64,000 nucleotides of DNA from VXRD01 sp965242535 (GTDB lineage Bacteria; Latescibacterota; UBA2968), in the NCBI GenBank assembly GCA_965242535.1, contig OZ251458.1, positions 992,001 through 1,056,000 of the forward strand. The letters run 5' to 3'. Each line of letters starts with the position of its first letter. The stretch's first letter is position 1. Below the pieces are notes generated by a model. That model did not search any database. It was given only the letters and a program-made list of their open reading frames with translations, and was not told where the DNA came from. The position numbers and the translations under genes are program-made. This document shows, piece by piece, positions 52,220 through 62,027 of this stretch.

Positions 52220-53023
52220 ATGCAAATCATCCCTTCTAACGGCGCGCTCGGTGCGGAAATCCGGGGCGTGGATCTTTCGCAGGCGCTCGACTCGGATACC
52301 GTGCGACAGATCCGCCGCGCATTGCTCGATCATTGCGTGGTGTATTTCCGCGATCAGGTGTTGCGCGATGAAGATCAAATTCGCTTTACGAATTATTTTG
52401 GCCGCGCCGTTGAACACATCCGCAAACAGCGCGCCCGCGAGCACAAGGAAATTTTCATCGTTTCCAACATCGAGGAAAACGGCGCGGCCATCGGCGCGTT
52501 GGGCGATGGCGAAATCGGCTTTCACTCGGATTTGTCGTATCTCAAACGCCCCGGCACCATCTCGGTGCTCTACGCGCTCGAAGTCCCCCGCACGGGCGGA
52601 AATACGCAGTGGTGCAACGGCTATGCCGCGTACGAAGCCTTGGATGCAGGCACAAAAAAACGGCTCGCGGGGTTGCGAGCCGTACACCGCCATTATGTCG
52701 AAGAACAAAATCCACCCGAGCGCGTCGACCATCCGCTCGTGCGGACCCACCCGGAAACCGGCCGCAAATGCCTCTACGCCGGCCCCCACCTGACCAAGTA
52801 CATCCTCGGCATGCCCGCCGATGAAAGCGATGCGCTGCTCAACGCCCTGTTCGAGCACGCGGCCCGTCCCGAATTTGTCTGGACGCACACCTGGCGCGTT
52901 GGCGACCTCGTCGTGTGGGACAACCGCCCCACCATGCACCGCCGCGAACCCTTCCCCCCATCGGAACGCCGCCTGATGAAACGCACGCAGGTTTTCAATG
53001 CGGATGATATTCCGCAGGCGTGA
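52220..53023 (+). CDS. TauD/TfdA-family Fe(II)/2-oxoglutarate dioxygenase
   Basis: A 267-residue dioxygenase. The ATG at 52220 has GAGG upstream. Fe ligands are H102 and D104 (GFHSDLSY) and H240 (PTMHRREPF); the 2-oxoglutarate-binding Arg lies in KRTQV. N-terminal GAEIRGVDLSQAL and VVYFRDQVL are typical. These enzymes hydroxylate taurine, aryloxy acids or other small acids. Follows the amidohydrolase gene by 7 bases. Confidence 0.9.
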   Translation: MQIIPSNGALGAEIRGVDLSQALDSDTVRQIRRALLDHCVVYFRDQVLRDEDQIRFTNYFGRAVEHIRKQRAREHKEIFIVSNIEENGAAIGALGDGEIGFHSDLSYLKRPGTISVLYALEVPRTGGNTQWCNGYAAYEALDAGTKKRLAGLRAVHRHYVEEQNPPERVDHPLVRTHPETGRKCLYAGPHLTKYILGMPADESDALLNALFEHAARPEFVWTHTWRVGDLVVWDNRPTMHRREPFPPSERRLMKRTQVFNADDIPQA

Positions 53024-53142
53024 CGTACTCCGCTGAAGCAGAGGGTGGCTATCGAGAAGCCATCCTCCAGCGGAGATCGTCCCATCGTTGGCGGATCGGG
53101 AAAAGCACGGGCACGAAAAAATCATCCCAAAGCAAAATAATA

Positions 53143-55146
53143 ATGACGAAAAAAAAGGAGAGAAGCGTTCGGGCCGCGCGGCGAACGCGACGCCGGCAAC
53201 CGCATTTTGAGGAGCGAGCATCGCGGCGCGAACGGACCTGGCGGGACGCGCTGGGCATCCTCGCGCTCGGCTCGTTGGTGGGCGTCGGTTATCTGCCTGC
53301 CGCGTTGTGGGGCGGATTCGTTTGGGACGACCGGGTGTTCACCGAGTCCGATCCCGTGCGGGCCGCGTCTGGCCTGTGGCAGATCTGGTTCTCGCCGAGC
53401 GACATCGAGAGCGAGGGGCATTATTGGCCGCTGACTTATACCACTTTTTGGATCGAGCACAAATTGTGGGGGTACGACCCGACCGGCTATCACGTCGTCA
53501 ATGTGGTGTTGCACTTTGCCAATGCGCTGTTGCTGTGGTGCTTGCTGGCGCGATTGACCGTGCCCGGCGCGTGGGTCATCGCCGCGGTGTTTGCGGTGCA
53601 TCCCTTGCACGTCGAATCCGTGGCTTGGGTGATCGAGCGCAAGGACGTGCTCTCGGGCGCGTTCTATCTGGCCGCGTTTTTGACTTATGTTCGCTTTGTG
53701 GCGTCGGGGGTGGCTCCGCATAAGGCGCGGATGAAAGGGACAAAGGCGGGATGGAGGCATTACTTTTTTGCACTCGCGCTGTTCGCGTTGGGGATGTTGT
53801 GCAAATCCATTGTCGTTACGCTACCGGTGGCGTTGTCGATCTGTCATTGGTGGCAACGCGGTCGCATAACCGGCGCGGATATGCTCCGGTTGGCGCCCTT
53901 CTTCACGGTGGGTTTGGGCATCGCAGCCGCGGATATGTCCTACTACGAGGAGGACATTGCGGTCGATTATTCACGGCTCGAGCGGGTGCTCATCGCGGCG
54001 CGTGCCCTGTGGTTTTACGCCGGGAAATTGCTGTGCCCAGTCGGGCTGGCCGTCATCTATCCGCATTGGGAAATCGGCGTTGCGGATCCGATAGCGTGGG
54101 GCTATGTCATCACCGGTTTTGCGGTGGTCGCGGCGCTCTATGGCTTTCGGCATCGAATCGGGCGCGGGCCACTGGCCGGGGTGCTGTTCTTCGCGGTGAC
54201 GTTGTCGCCCGTGCTCGGGTTTATCGACTATGGGTACATGCAGTTCTCCTTTGTCGCGGATCGCTATCAGTATTTGGCCGGCATTGGCGTATTGGCGGTC
54301 GTTGTCGGGTTCGCGACGAATTGCGCGGGCAGGCTGCCGGGCGCGTGGCAAAAGGTCATTTTGATGATCGCGTTGGGAACCCTGGGGACGCTCACTTGGC
54401 GTCAGGCGGGCATTTATCGGGACGAGTTGACTTTCTTCAACCATATCATCTCGCACAACCCAACAGCGCGAAACGCCCATCTCAATCTGGGCAAGGCCCT
54501 GTTCGAGTCCGGGCGCGGGGAAGACGGTCTCGCCGCCATCCAAATCGCGGTGGCACAACGCCCCAACTCCTTCAAAGCACACTACAGCGCGGGCTTGATG
54601 CTCATGCAGCTGTCGCGTCTCGACGAGGCCGAACGACACTTGCGCCGGGCCGTGGAACTCGATCCCAACCACCGAGACGCACACTACAGCGCGGGCATGG
54701 TGCTCGCCGGGCTGGATCGCATCGACGAGGCCGAACGACACTACCTCCGCGCCGTGGAACTCGATCCGTCCCATTTCCAAGCGCTGACCAACCTCGGCGC
54801 GATGCTCATATCCAACGGTCGATTCGCAGACGCAGAGCGACACCTGCGCCGCGCCTTGGGCATCAACCCACACGATTCAAAAGCCCTCCACAACTTGGCC
54901 TTGGCGCAACTGCGTCAAAAGCATTACGCCGAAGCACTCGCCCTTTATCGGCGCGTGGTCGAACGCATGCCCCGCAATGCGCGGGCCTTTGCCGACATGG
55001 GCATCGCGCTCTACTATTTGGGCCGCGTTGAGGAAGCACTAAAAAACCTCGACCGCGCGCTGTCTCTCGACCCGACGCTCAAAGACGCACGGGCCAACCG
55101 CGATGCGATACGGCAGGCCAAAGCAGGCGCGGATGAACGCAGATAA
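53143..55146 (+). CDS. TMTC-like polytopic membrane protein with TPR domain
   Basis: About 667 residues from the ATG at 53143; the start is uncertain because the frame opens at 53020 and no strong ribosome site is seen. A basic N-terminus precedes about 10 membrane helices (to about 450) with FVWDDRVF, HVVNVVLHFANALLLW and VHPLHVESVAWVIERKDVLS, motifs of the TMTC/GT-C O-mannosyltransferase-like group. The C-terminal 220 residues are about five TPR units (DEAERHLRRAVELDPNH). Probably transfers mannose from a lipid carrier to exported proteins. It lies just before two GT22-like genes. Confidence 0.82.
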   Translation: MTKKKERSVRAARRTRRRQPHFEERASRRERTWRDALGILALGSLVGVGYLPAALWGGFVWDDRVFTESDPVRAASGLWQIWFSPSDIESEGHYWPLTYTTFWIEHKLWGYDPTGYHVVNVVLHFANALLLWCLLARLTVPGAWVIAAVFAVHPLHVESVAWVIERKDVLSGAFYLAAFLTYVRFVASGVAPHKARMKGTKAGWRHYFFALALFALGMLCKSIVVTLPVALSICHWWQRGRITGADMLRLAPFFTVGLGIAAADMSYYEEDIAVDYSRLERVLIAARALWFYAGKLLCPVGLAVIYPHWEIGVADPIAWGYVITGFAVVAALYGFRHRIGRGPLAGVLFFAVTLSPVLGFIDYGYMQFSFVADRYQYLAGIGVLAVVVGFATNCAGRLPGAWQKVILMIALGTLGTLTWRQAGIYRDELTFFNHIISHNPTARNAHLNLGKALFESGRGEDGLAAIQIAVAQRPNSFKAHYSAGLMLMQLSRLDEAERHLRRAVELDPNHRDAHYSAGMVLAGLDRIDEAERHYLRAVELDPSHFQALTNLGAMLISNGRFADAERHLRRALGINPHDSKALHNLALAQLRQKHYAEALALYRRVVERMPRNARAFADMGIALYYLGRVEEALKNLDRALSLDPTLKDARANRDAIRQAKAGADERR

Positions 55147-55163
55147 AAAGAAAGCCGAAAGAG

Positions 55164-56819
55164 ATGGCAAAAAGCAAACGGACAAAGAGGGCGCGCAGGA
55201 GGCAACGGGATCGGCCCCGATTGGTGTGGGAGGGGATGTTGCATTTGCAGGCACCCGATGAACCGGTGTGGAAGTATTTTTGGCCCGTGCTCGCGGTGGC
55301 GTTTGCGGCGCGGGCGGGCATCGCGTTGTCGGGCGATTTCGTGTTGCATCCCGATGAGATCATGCAATACCTCGAGCCGGCGCACCGCTTGGTTTTTGGC
55401 AATGGCGTGATCTACTGGGAGTTTTTCTACGGCGCCCGCTCATGGCTGGTGCCCGGCGCGGTCGCAGGCGTGCTCGCGCTATTCGATGCGATTGGCCTCG
55501 GCGAACCTGGCTGGTACGTCGGCGGGGTCAAGTTGATGTTTTGCGCGATTTCGCTGTTGATTCCAGGGGGGATGTACTTTTTTGCGCGGCAACACTTCGG
55601 CGAATCCTCGGCGCGGGTCGCGCTGATCGCAGGTGCGTTTTGGTACGAGTTGGTCGGTTTTGCCCACAAGCCGATGACCGAGTTCGCGGCGACTGCTTTA
55701 TCGATGACATTGCTCGCCCTGTGTGTGCGTCCGTCGACCCCGAGGACCGCGTGGCTGGTGGCTCTGCTCGCGGTGTTGACAGCGGCGATCCGGATGCAGT
55801 ACGCGCCGCTCGCGCTCGCGTTGCTCGGCTTGTTCTTCTTTCGCGCTGGGAAAGAATCGAGAATATCCCTCGCGATTGCTACGGGCGCGTTTTTCCTCGC
55901 GGTCGGGGTATTCGACGCGGTGACTTGGGACGCGGGCTTGTTTCACCCGTATCTCGCCAACATCCATTTCAACCTCGCGCTCGAGGACGTGCGATCCGGC
56001 AGCAACCCGGCGTATCAGTTTCTATCGTGGCTCTTATTTACCAGCGGAGGGCTGATCCTGATCTGCGTCGCGCCTGCCCTGCGCGATCTGCGCCGCTACG
56101 GGTTCGCGCTCGCGCTCATCGCCTTGGTTTTGATCATCCATTCCGCAGAGGCGCACAAAGAATACCGCTTTGTCTTTGTCGTCATTCCGCTCTATTTGCT
56201 CGTCGGGGCCGATGGCGTGGCGCGACTCGCCGGGCGCGTGGGCAAGCCGCGTTGGATGTACGGATGGGCCGGCATCGCGTTCGCGGCGATTTCCCTCGCC
56301 GGGATTTTGAACGCCTTGCCCAAGCAGGACGACGCGTATCGGCTGATCTACGCGCCAGAGAAAGTGCCCACCCGGTTCATCCGCGACCAAGACCCCGTTT
56401 TCGCCGCGTACCGCTATCTCGCCAGCGCGGCCGATGTCGTAGCAGTGTGGCAGGTGGATCAGGTGTATCACGCCCTGCCCGGGTATTACTACCTGCACCG
56501 CGAAATCCCGTTTTACGACGCAGTCACCGGACGCAACAACGACATCGGCGAGGACCTCGCAACGCTCCGCGCATCCGTCAGCCACATCTTGTCCGCAGCC
56601 CCAAACCTCGCCCCGCCCGGCTACATGGTGGCAAAAACATTTGGCACGCTCCGCATTTTGCGCCGCGAGGAAAACGCACTTCCAGTCCGACAATGGCAAA
56701 ATTTCACCCCGACCATGAACGACGATCTCAGCGATCAGATCATGCGAAAGATGGGCCCCGATGTTCCATCTCCGCCTGCCAATAACGGTATCCGCTTTGT
56801 CGTGCAGGAAGAGGAATGA
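55164..56819 (+). CDS. GT22-like (GPI/ALG9-type) mannosyltransferase 1
   Basis: A 551-residue polytopic GT-C enzyme. The first luminal-type loop holds LHPDEIMQYLEPAHRLVFG and ARSW, and a later helix start holds HKEYRFVFVVIPLY; HPDE and HKEYRF are hallmarks of GT22 dolichol-phosphate-mannose mannosyltransferases. A soluble C-terminal region begins near 395. It overlaps the next paralogue by four bases (ATGA). It likely mannosylates a lipid-linked glycan or surface molecule. Confidence 0.85.
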   Translation: MAKSKRTKRARRRQRDRPRLVWEGMLHLQAPDEPVWKYFWPVLAVAFAARAGIALSGDFVLHPDEIMQYLEPAHRLVFGNGVIYWEFFYGARSWLVPGAVAGVLALFDAIGLGEPGWYVGGVKLMFCAISLLIPGGMYFFARQHFGESSARVALIAGAFWYELVGFAHKPMTEFAATALSMTLLALCVRPSTPRTAWLVALLAVLTAAIRMQYAPLALALLGLFFFRAGKESRISLAIATGAFFLAVGVFDAVTWDAGLFHPYLANIHFNLALEDVRSGSNPAYQFLSWLLFTSGGLILICVAPALRDLRRYGFALALIALVLIIHSAEAHKEYRFVFVVIPLYLLVGADGVARLAGRVGKPRWMYGWAGIAFAAISLAGILNALPKQDDAYRLIYAPEKVPTRFIRDQDPVFAAYRYLASAADVVAVWQVDQVYHALPGYYYLHREIPFYDAVTGRNNDIGEDLATLRASVSHILSAAPNLAPPGYMVAKTFGTLRILRREENALPVRQWQNFTPTMNDDLSDQIMRKMGPDVPSPPANNGIRFVVQEEE

Positions 56820-58393
56820 CAAAAAGCAAACGAACAAATGGGACGCGCCACTCGGTATTGGACGCCGCGTCGGATGTTCTGTTGCATCCACAGACGCCTG
56901 TTGAACCGGTGTGGAAGTATTTTTGGCCCGTGCTCGCGGTGGCGTTTGCGGCGCGGGCGGGCATCGCGTTGTCGGGCGATTTCATGTTGCATCCCGACGA
57001 GATCACGCAATACCTCGAGCCGGCGCACCGCTTGGTCTTTGGCAATGGCATCATCTATTGGGAGTTTTTCTACGGCGCCCGCTCATGGCTGGTGCCCGGC
57101 GCGGTCGCAGGCGTGCTCGCGCTGTTCGATGCGGTCGGCCTCGGCGAACCGGGTTGGTACGTCGGCGGGGTTAAGTTGATGTTTTGCGCGATTTCGTTGC
57201 TGATTCCGGGGGGGATGTACTTTTTTGCGCGGCGGCACTTCGGCGAATCCTCGGCGCGGGTCGCGCTGCTCGCCGGTGCGTTTTGGTACGAGTTGGTCGG
57301 ATTTGCCCACAAGCCGATGACCGAGTTCAACGCGACTGCTGTGTCGATGGCGTTGCTCGCCCTGTGTGCGCGTCCGTCAACCCCGAGGATCGCGTGGTTG
57401 GTGGCTCTGCTCGCGGTGTTGACAGCGGCGATCCGGATGCAGTACGCGCCGCTCGCGGTCGCGTTGCTCGGCTTGTTCTTCTTTCGCGCTGGGAAGGAAT
57501 CGAGAATATCCCTCGCGGTCGCTGCGGTCGCGTTTTTCCTCGCGGTCGGGATATTCGACGCGGTGGCGTGGGACGCGGGCTTGTTTCACTCGTATCTCGT
57601 CAACGTCCATTTCAACCTCGCGTTCGCGGTCATGCGCTCTGGCAGTAGCCCCGCGTATCAATTCCTGTGGTGGTTGTCGTACTACAGCATGGGATTGTTC
57701 CTGCTGTGCATCGCGCCGGCCCTGCGCGATTTTCGTCGCTATGGATTGTCGCTCGCGCTCATCGCCCTCGTTCTGATCATCCATTCCGCAGGGGCGCACA
57801 AAGAGTATCGCTTTGTCTTTGTCGTCATTCCGCTCTATTTGCTCGTCGGGGCCGACCTCGTGGTGCGGTTCGCCGCCCACATTGGCAGATCGGTTTGGAT
57901 GTACGCCTGTGTCGTGTTTGTAGCGGTTACCCTAGCCGGAATCGCGGCGCGACCCGTCCGTTACATCCGCAATCAGGCACCGATCTATGCCACACACCGG
58001 TACTTGTCCACCGCGGCCGATGTCGCAGCGGTGTGGTATGTGGATCGGTATTATCTCTTCCTTCCCTGTTATTACTACTTGCACCGCGAGATACCGTTTT
58101 ACGACGCTGCCACAGGACGCCGCAACAACATCGGCAAGGACGCGGCAACGCTTCTCGCCTCGGTTAGCCACATCGTGTCCAAAGACCCAAACTTCGTTGC
58201 GCCCGGCTATGTGGTGGAACAGACGTTTGGCGATTTTCGCATTTTGCGCCGCGAGGAAAACGCACTTCCAGTCCGACAATGGCAAAACTTCACCCCGATC
58301 GTAATTTTTGATTATGTCGATCCGATCATGCAACGAATGGCATCCGATGTCCCATCGCCGCCGATCAATCACAATATCCGCTTTCGGGAATGA
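56816..58393 (+). CDS. GT22-like mannosyltransferase 2 (tandem paralogue)
   Basis: A 525-residue tandem duplicate of the previous gene. Long blocks are nearly identical at DNA and protein level (LHPDEITQYLEP, HKEYRFVFVVIPL, ILRREENALPVRQWQNF). It differs in the N-terminal 30 residues and in a shorter loop near 375, where a segment of about 25 residues is absent (VTLAGIAARPVRYIRN). Translationally coupled to copy 1. The divergence suggests a different acceptor or linkage. Confidence 0.85.
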   Translation: MTKSKRTNGTRHSVLDAASDVLLHPQTPVEPVWKYFWPVLAVAFAARAGIALSGDFMLHPDEITQYLEPAHRLVFGNGIIYWEFFYGARSWLVPGAVAGVLALFDAVGLGEPGWYVGGVKLMFCAISLLIPGGMYFFARRHFGESSARVALLAGAFWYELVGFAHKPMTEFNATAVSMALLALCARPSTPRIAWLVALLAVLTAAIRMQYAPLAVALLGLFFFRAGKESRISLAVAAVAFFLAVGIFDAVAWDAGLFHSYLVNVHFNLAFAVMRSGSSPAYQFLWWLSYYSMGLFLLCIAPALRDFRRYGLSLALIALVLIIHSAGAHKEYRFVFVVIPLYLLVGADLVVRFAAHIGRSVWMYACVVFVAVTLAGIAARPVRYIRNQAPIYATHRYLSTAADVAAVWYVDRYYLFLPCYYYLHREIPFYDAATGRRNNIGKDAATLLASVSHIVSKDPNFVAPGYVVEQTFGDFRILRREENALPVRQWQNFTPIVIFDYVDPIMQRMASDVPSPPINHNIRFRE

Positions 58394-58467
58394 GAAGAGA
58401 GTTTTTGCCACAAAAGGCACAAAGCATGCTGACATGGTTTAAGTCGGTATCCTACAGGGGATGCGGT

Positions 58468-58719
58468 ATGGAGATCGACATCGAGGTGCAACCCAAAGCG
58501 CGGCGCAACGGCATTGAGATCGACGGCGACCGCGTCACAGTGCGCGTGACCGCCGCGCCGGAGAAGGGCAGGGCCAATGACGCGGTGGTCGCGCTGATGG
58601 CGAAACAACTCGGGATTGCCAAGGGCAGGGTGAAAGTGGTGCGGGGGCACAAGGCGCGAAACAAGCGGCTGTGCATCGATGGCATGAATGCGGAACAGGT
58701 CTTCGCGCAACTCGTTTGA
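58468..58719 (+). CDS. DUF167 (YggU-like) protein
   Basis: An 83-residue protein starting at the ATG at 58468 (AGGGG upstream). The DUF167 pattern is clear: VQPKARRNGIEI, APEKGRANDAVVALMAK and VRGHKARNKRLCIDG. The fold is known but the function is not. An upstream in-frame extension to 58390 overlaps the previous gene and is not conserved in the family. Confidence 0.85.
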   Translation: MEIDIEVQPKARRNGIEIDGDRVTVRVTAAPEKGRANDAVVALMAKQLGIAKGRVKVVRGHKARNKRLCIDGMNAEQVFAQLV

Positions 58720-58832
58720 CGATTCGCGGGCGAGGGGGTATCATTCGCTTGAGAGAGGGAGCGAATAACGAGGGGGTAGGTTCCAGCCAAATTAGGAGTT
58801 ATTTTAAGATTAACGGGATGTGCGAGGAAATG

Positions 58833-59117
58833 GCTCGCTTTTCTAGCAACTTTGGTCCTAAATCATCGTGGGTTGCCTCCGATGCCTTCGGCGACCTACT
58901 TTTTTTCAACAGCAAAAAAAAGTAGGCAAAAAATGCCGCTCTCATGCGCCGAGGGGCTAGCACAGCGCAAAGCGCTTTTGTAACAACACGACATGAGACA
59001 GCCTGCAAAGTGGGTTGCAAGATGAATATTGGTTGCGAGACGGACTTGCGCGCTGTGCCCGATGGCTTTGTTTGATGGGCTTTTACGATGGCACGTTTGG
59101 CGATGGCTTCTTTGATG
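58833..59117. repeat. Dispersed 300-bp repeat, copy 2
   Basis: Matches 50851-51156 over its length. Here the hairpin is CCTACTTTTTTT, a 9-base loop and AAAAAAAAGTAGG. The gap 58720-59209 otherwise holds no gene that I can support. Confidence 0.8.
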
Positions 59118-59209
59118 TACGGCATCGCGTCCGTCACGCTCTTGAAAAATTGATATTCCAAGTTATTTAATTTACAGAGTATTAAAACAGCTTCTCAGGA
59201 GCTCGATCT

Positions 59210-60616
59210 ATGGATCAATTTATCGACGCGACAATGAAGCCCATCGCCGATTTTGTGTCGGCGTTCATCTTTGCCAGCGTGCCCATGTTCGGCGCGGATA
59301 TGCCGCTCATCGTTTTGTGGATGGTCGCGGGCGGGGTGTTTTTTACGGGCTATTCGCGCTTTGTCAACATCCGCGGCTTTGCCCAAGCGGTCCGCATCGT
59401 GTCGGGCCGGTACAAGGATCCAGATGATCCGGGGGAAATCTCGCAATTTCAGGCCCTCACCACGGCGGTGTCCGGCACGGTGGGCGTGGGCAACATCGCC
59501 AATGTCGCGGTGGCGATCTCTATCGGCGGGCCGGGCGCGACGTTTTGGATGATCGTCGCGGGCCTGCTCGGCATGTCCACCAAATTTGCCGAATGCACGC
59601 TCGGGGTGCGCTACCGCAGGGACAATCCCGACGGGTCGGTCTCGGGCGGGCCGATGTACTATTTGGAACGCGGGTTAGCGGATCTGCACTGGCCGAGGCT
59701 CGGCAAAGTGCTCGGGATTTTCTACGCGGCGAGCATCGTCATCGGCTGCATGGGCATCGGCAACATGTTCCAGTCCAACCAAGCCACCGCGATCTTCCTC
59801 GACGTGGCAAACATCGGCTTCTTGTCCGACAATGCCTGGCTGGTCGGCGTCGCGCTGGCGGTTCTCGTCGGCGTGGTCATCGTCGGCGGGATCAAGTCCA
59901 TCGCCAACACCACGTCGAAGTTGGTGCCTGCGATGGCATTGCTCTACATCGCCATGGCACTGGTGGTTATCGGTCTCAACGCGGACCGCTTGCCCGGCGC
60001 GCTGGTGGCGATTTGGAACGGCGCGTTCTCCCCCGAAGGCATCGCGGGCGGCGCGTTGGGCGTGCTCATCCACGGGTTTCGCCGCGCGGTATTTTCCAAC
60101 GAAGCCGGGCTGGGCAGCGCGGCTATCGCGCACGCGACCGCACGCACGCCAAAGCCGGTGAGCGAGGGATTCGTGGCCTTGCTGGAGCCGTTTATCGACA
60201 CCGTCGTGATCTGCACCATGACGGCGTTGGTCATCGCGACCACCGTGTACGATTCCGCGCTTGCCGGCAGCGACGTGAGCGGAATCGAACTGACCACGCG
60301 GGCGTTTGCCTCGACGCTTTCCTGGTCGCCCGTGCCCTTGGCCCTCGCGGCCTTGTTGTTCGCGTATTCCACGATGATCGCGTGGGCGTATTACGGCCTC
60401 AAGGCGTTCACCTATCTCGCGGGCGAGAGCCGCGCAACAGACCTCGGCTTCAAGGTCTTTTTTTGCGCGTTCGTGGTGATCGGCTCCAGCGTCGACCTCG
60501 GCGCGCTGATCGACTTGTCGGACGCGCTGATCTTCACGGTCGCCATCCCCAACCTGCTGGGGCTGTACTTCCTCGCGCCTGTGGTAAAACGGGAGTTGGA
60601 CAATTACGCGCCGTAA
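59210..60616 (+). CDS. Alanine/glycine:cation symporter (AGCS family)
   Basis: A 468-residue polytopic Na+- or H+-coupled amino-acid uptake protein. Typical motifs are FQALTTAVSGTVGVGNIANVA, GGPGATFWM, SGGPMYYLERGL, GFRRAVFSNEAGLGSAAIAHA and STMIAWAYYGLKA. The ATG at 59210 has AGGAG upstream. About 10-11 helices. Substrate is probably alanine or glycine. Confidence 0.93.
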   Translation: MDQFIDATMKPIADFVSAFIFASVPMFGADMPLIVLWMVAGGVFFTGYSRFVNIRGFAQAVRIVSGRYKDPDDPGEISQFQALTTAVSGTVGVGNIANVAVAISIGGPGATFWMIVAGLLGMSTKFAECTLGVRYRRDNPDGSVSGGPMYYLERGLADLHWPRLGKVLGIFYAASIVIGCMGIGNMFQSNQATAIFLDVANIGFLSDNAWLVGVALAVLVGVVIVGGIKSIANTTSKLVPAMALLYIAMALVVIGLNADRLPGALVAIWNGAFSPEGIAGGALGVLIHGFRRAVFSNEAGLGSAAIAHATARTPKPVSEGFVALLEPFIDTVVICTMTALVIATTVYDSALAGSDVSGIELTTRAFASTLSWSPVPLALAALLFAYSTMIAWAYYGLKAFTYLAGESRATDLGFKVFFCAFVVIGSSVDLGALIDLSDALIFTVAIPNLLGLYFLAPVVKRELDNYAP

Positions 60617-60653
60617 ACCCGGTCAACTAGGGAATTTTCGCGCGGAATTGCGT

Positions 60654-62027
60654 TTAGGAAAACTCTCGGTAGAGTTCGGGTTCTTCAAAGCGGAGATACT
60701 CGCCCACAAAGGACAGAAAAACATTGCCAATCGGGCCGCTGCGCTGCTTGCCCAAAATGACCTCGGCCACGCCTTCTTGCGCGTTGCCCTCTTCATCGGC
60801 GATGCCGTACACCTCGGGGCGAAAGAGAAACATCACCACATCCGCGTCTTGCTCGAGCGAACCGCTTTCGCGCAAATCGGACAGTTGCGGGCGTTTGTCC
60901 GTGCGGCTTTCCACGGCGCGGGACAACTGCGCGCACGCCACCAACGGAACCTCCAACTCTTTGGCCAAGGCTTTGAGGGAGCGCGAAATATAGGCGATTT
61001 CCTGTTCGCGGTTGCCGAAATTTTCAGACGCGGTCATCAACTGCAAATAATCGACGAAGATCAACCCGATATCGTATTCGGCCTTGGCGCGCCGCGCTTT
61101 TGCCCGCAACTCCATCACGGAAATCGCGGGCGTGTCGTCGATGTACAGGGTCGCGTCGAGCAACTTGCCCGTCCACTCGGACAGGCGTTGCCACTCCTCT
61201 TCGGACAGCCTGCCGGTTCGCAAGCGGTGCGAACTCACGCGCGCTTCGGCGCACAACAACCGCTGTGCGAGTTGCTCGGTCGACATTTCCAACGAAAAGT
61301 ACAGCACGGGCACATCGCCCTTGATCGCGGCATTGCGCGCCATGCACAGGGTCAGCGCGGTTTTGCCCATCGAGGGGCGAGACGCCAAGATGATCAGGTC
61401 GGACGCTTGCAGGCCCGCGGTGATCTCGTCCAATTCCGTATAGCCCGTGGTCACGCCGGTCAGCGCGCCGGGGTGTTCGTGCGCGCGTTCGATGGCGACA
61501 AACGCCTCGGCAATCGCCGCCGAGAGGGGCCGCACGCCTTTGCCCAATTCGCCCTCGGCAATTTGAAAAACCCGTTGCTCGGCGCGGTCGATCAACTCGC
61601 GCACATTCTCGGTTTCCTCATAGCTCTCGGCAATGGTCTGCGTCGCCGCGTCGATCAACCGCCGCCGTTGCGCCTTTTCCAACACGATTTGCGCGTGGTA
61701 TTCCGCATTGGCCGCGGTCGCCATTTCGCCTGCCAGTTCCGCGATGAAAACCGCGCCGCCCACCGCGTCGAGTTGCCCGCGCCGCGACAGGGCCTCGGTC
61801 AGGGTCACTTGGTCGACCGGCTCGCCCTGCTCGGACAAGTTTTGAATCGCCGCGTACACCCTGCGGTGCGGCGTGTGGTAAAACGCGGTTTCATCGCCCA
61901 AGACCTCGGTCACGCGGTTGATCGCCATGTTGTCGATCAGCATCGCCCCCAACACCGCGCGTTCCACATCCACGGCTTGGGGCAAGGCGCGTTCCACAGT
62001 GCTCGATGTCGCATTTTGGGACGCCAT
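60654..62027 (-). CDS. dnaB: Replicative DNA helicase DnaB
   Basis: A 457-residue hexameric helicase. The N-terminal DnaB_N domain (LPQAVDVERAVLGAMLID) is followed by a linker and the RecA-like domain: TGYTELDEITAGLQASDLI, Walker A SRPSMGKTA, Walker B GLIFVDYLQLM, and DLRESGSLEQDADVVMFL. The ATG at 62027 overlaps the TGA of the glycosylase gene by one base. No intein is present. Confidence 0.96.
   Translation of the reverse strand: MASQNATSSTVERALPQAVDVERAVLGAMLIDNMAINRVTEVLGDETAFYHTPHRRVYAAIQNLSEQGEPVDQVTLTEALSRRGQLDAVGGAVFIAELAGEMATAANAEYHAQIVLEKAQRRRLIDAATQTIAESYEETENVRELIDRAEQRVFQIAEGELGKGVRPLSAAIAEAFVAIERAHEHPGALTGVTTGYTELDEITAGLQASDLIILASRPSMGKTALTLCMARNAAIKGDVPVLYFSLEMSTEQLAQRLLCAEARVSSHRLRTGRLSEEEWQRLSEWTGKLLDATLYIDDTPAISVMELRAKARRAKAEYDIGLIFVDYLQLMTASENFGNREQEIAYISRSLKALAKELEVPLVACAQLSRAVESRTDKRPQLSDLRESGSLEQDADVVMFLFRPEVYGIADEEGNAQEGVAEVILGKQRSGPIGNVFLSFVGEYLRFEEPELYREFS

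Noticed and set aside
58799..59161. Minus-strand 120-codon frame in the 300-bp repeat
   Set aside because: The other copy of the repeat does not keep the frame cleanly, and the composition is low quality.
60740..62000. Plus-strand 483-codon frame over dnaB
   Set aside because: Antisense shadow; dnaB motifs are complete on the minus strand.
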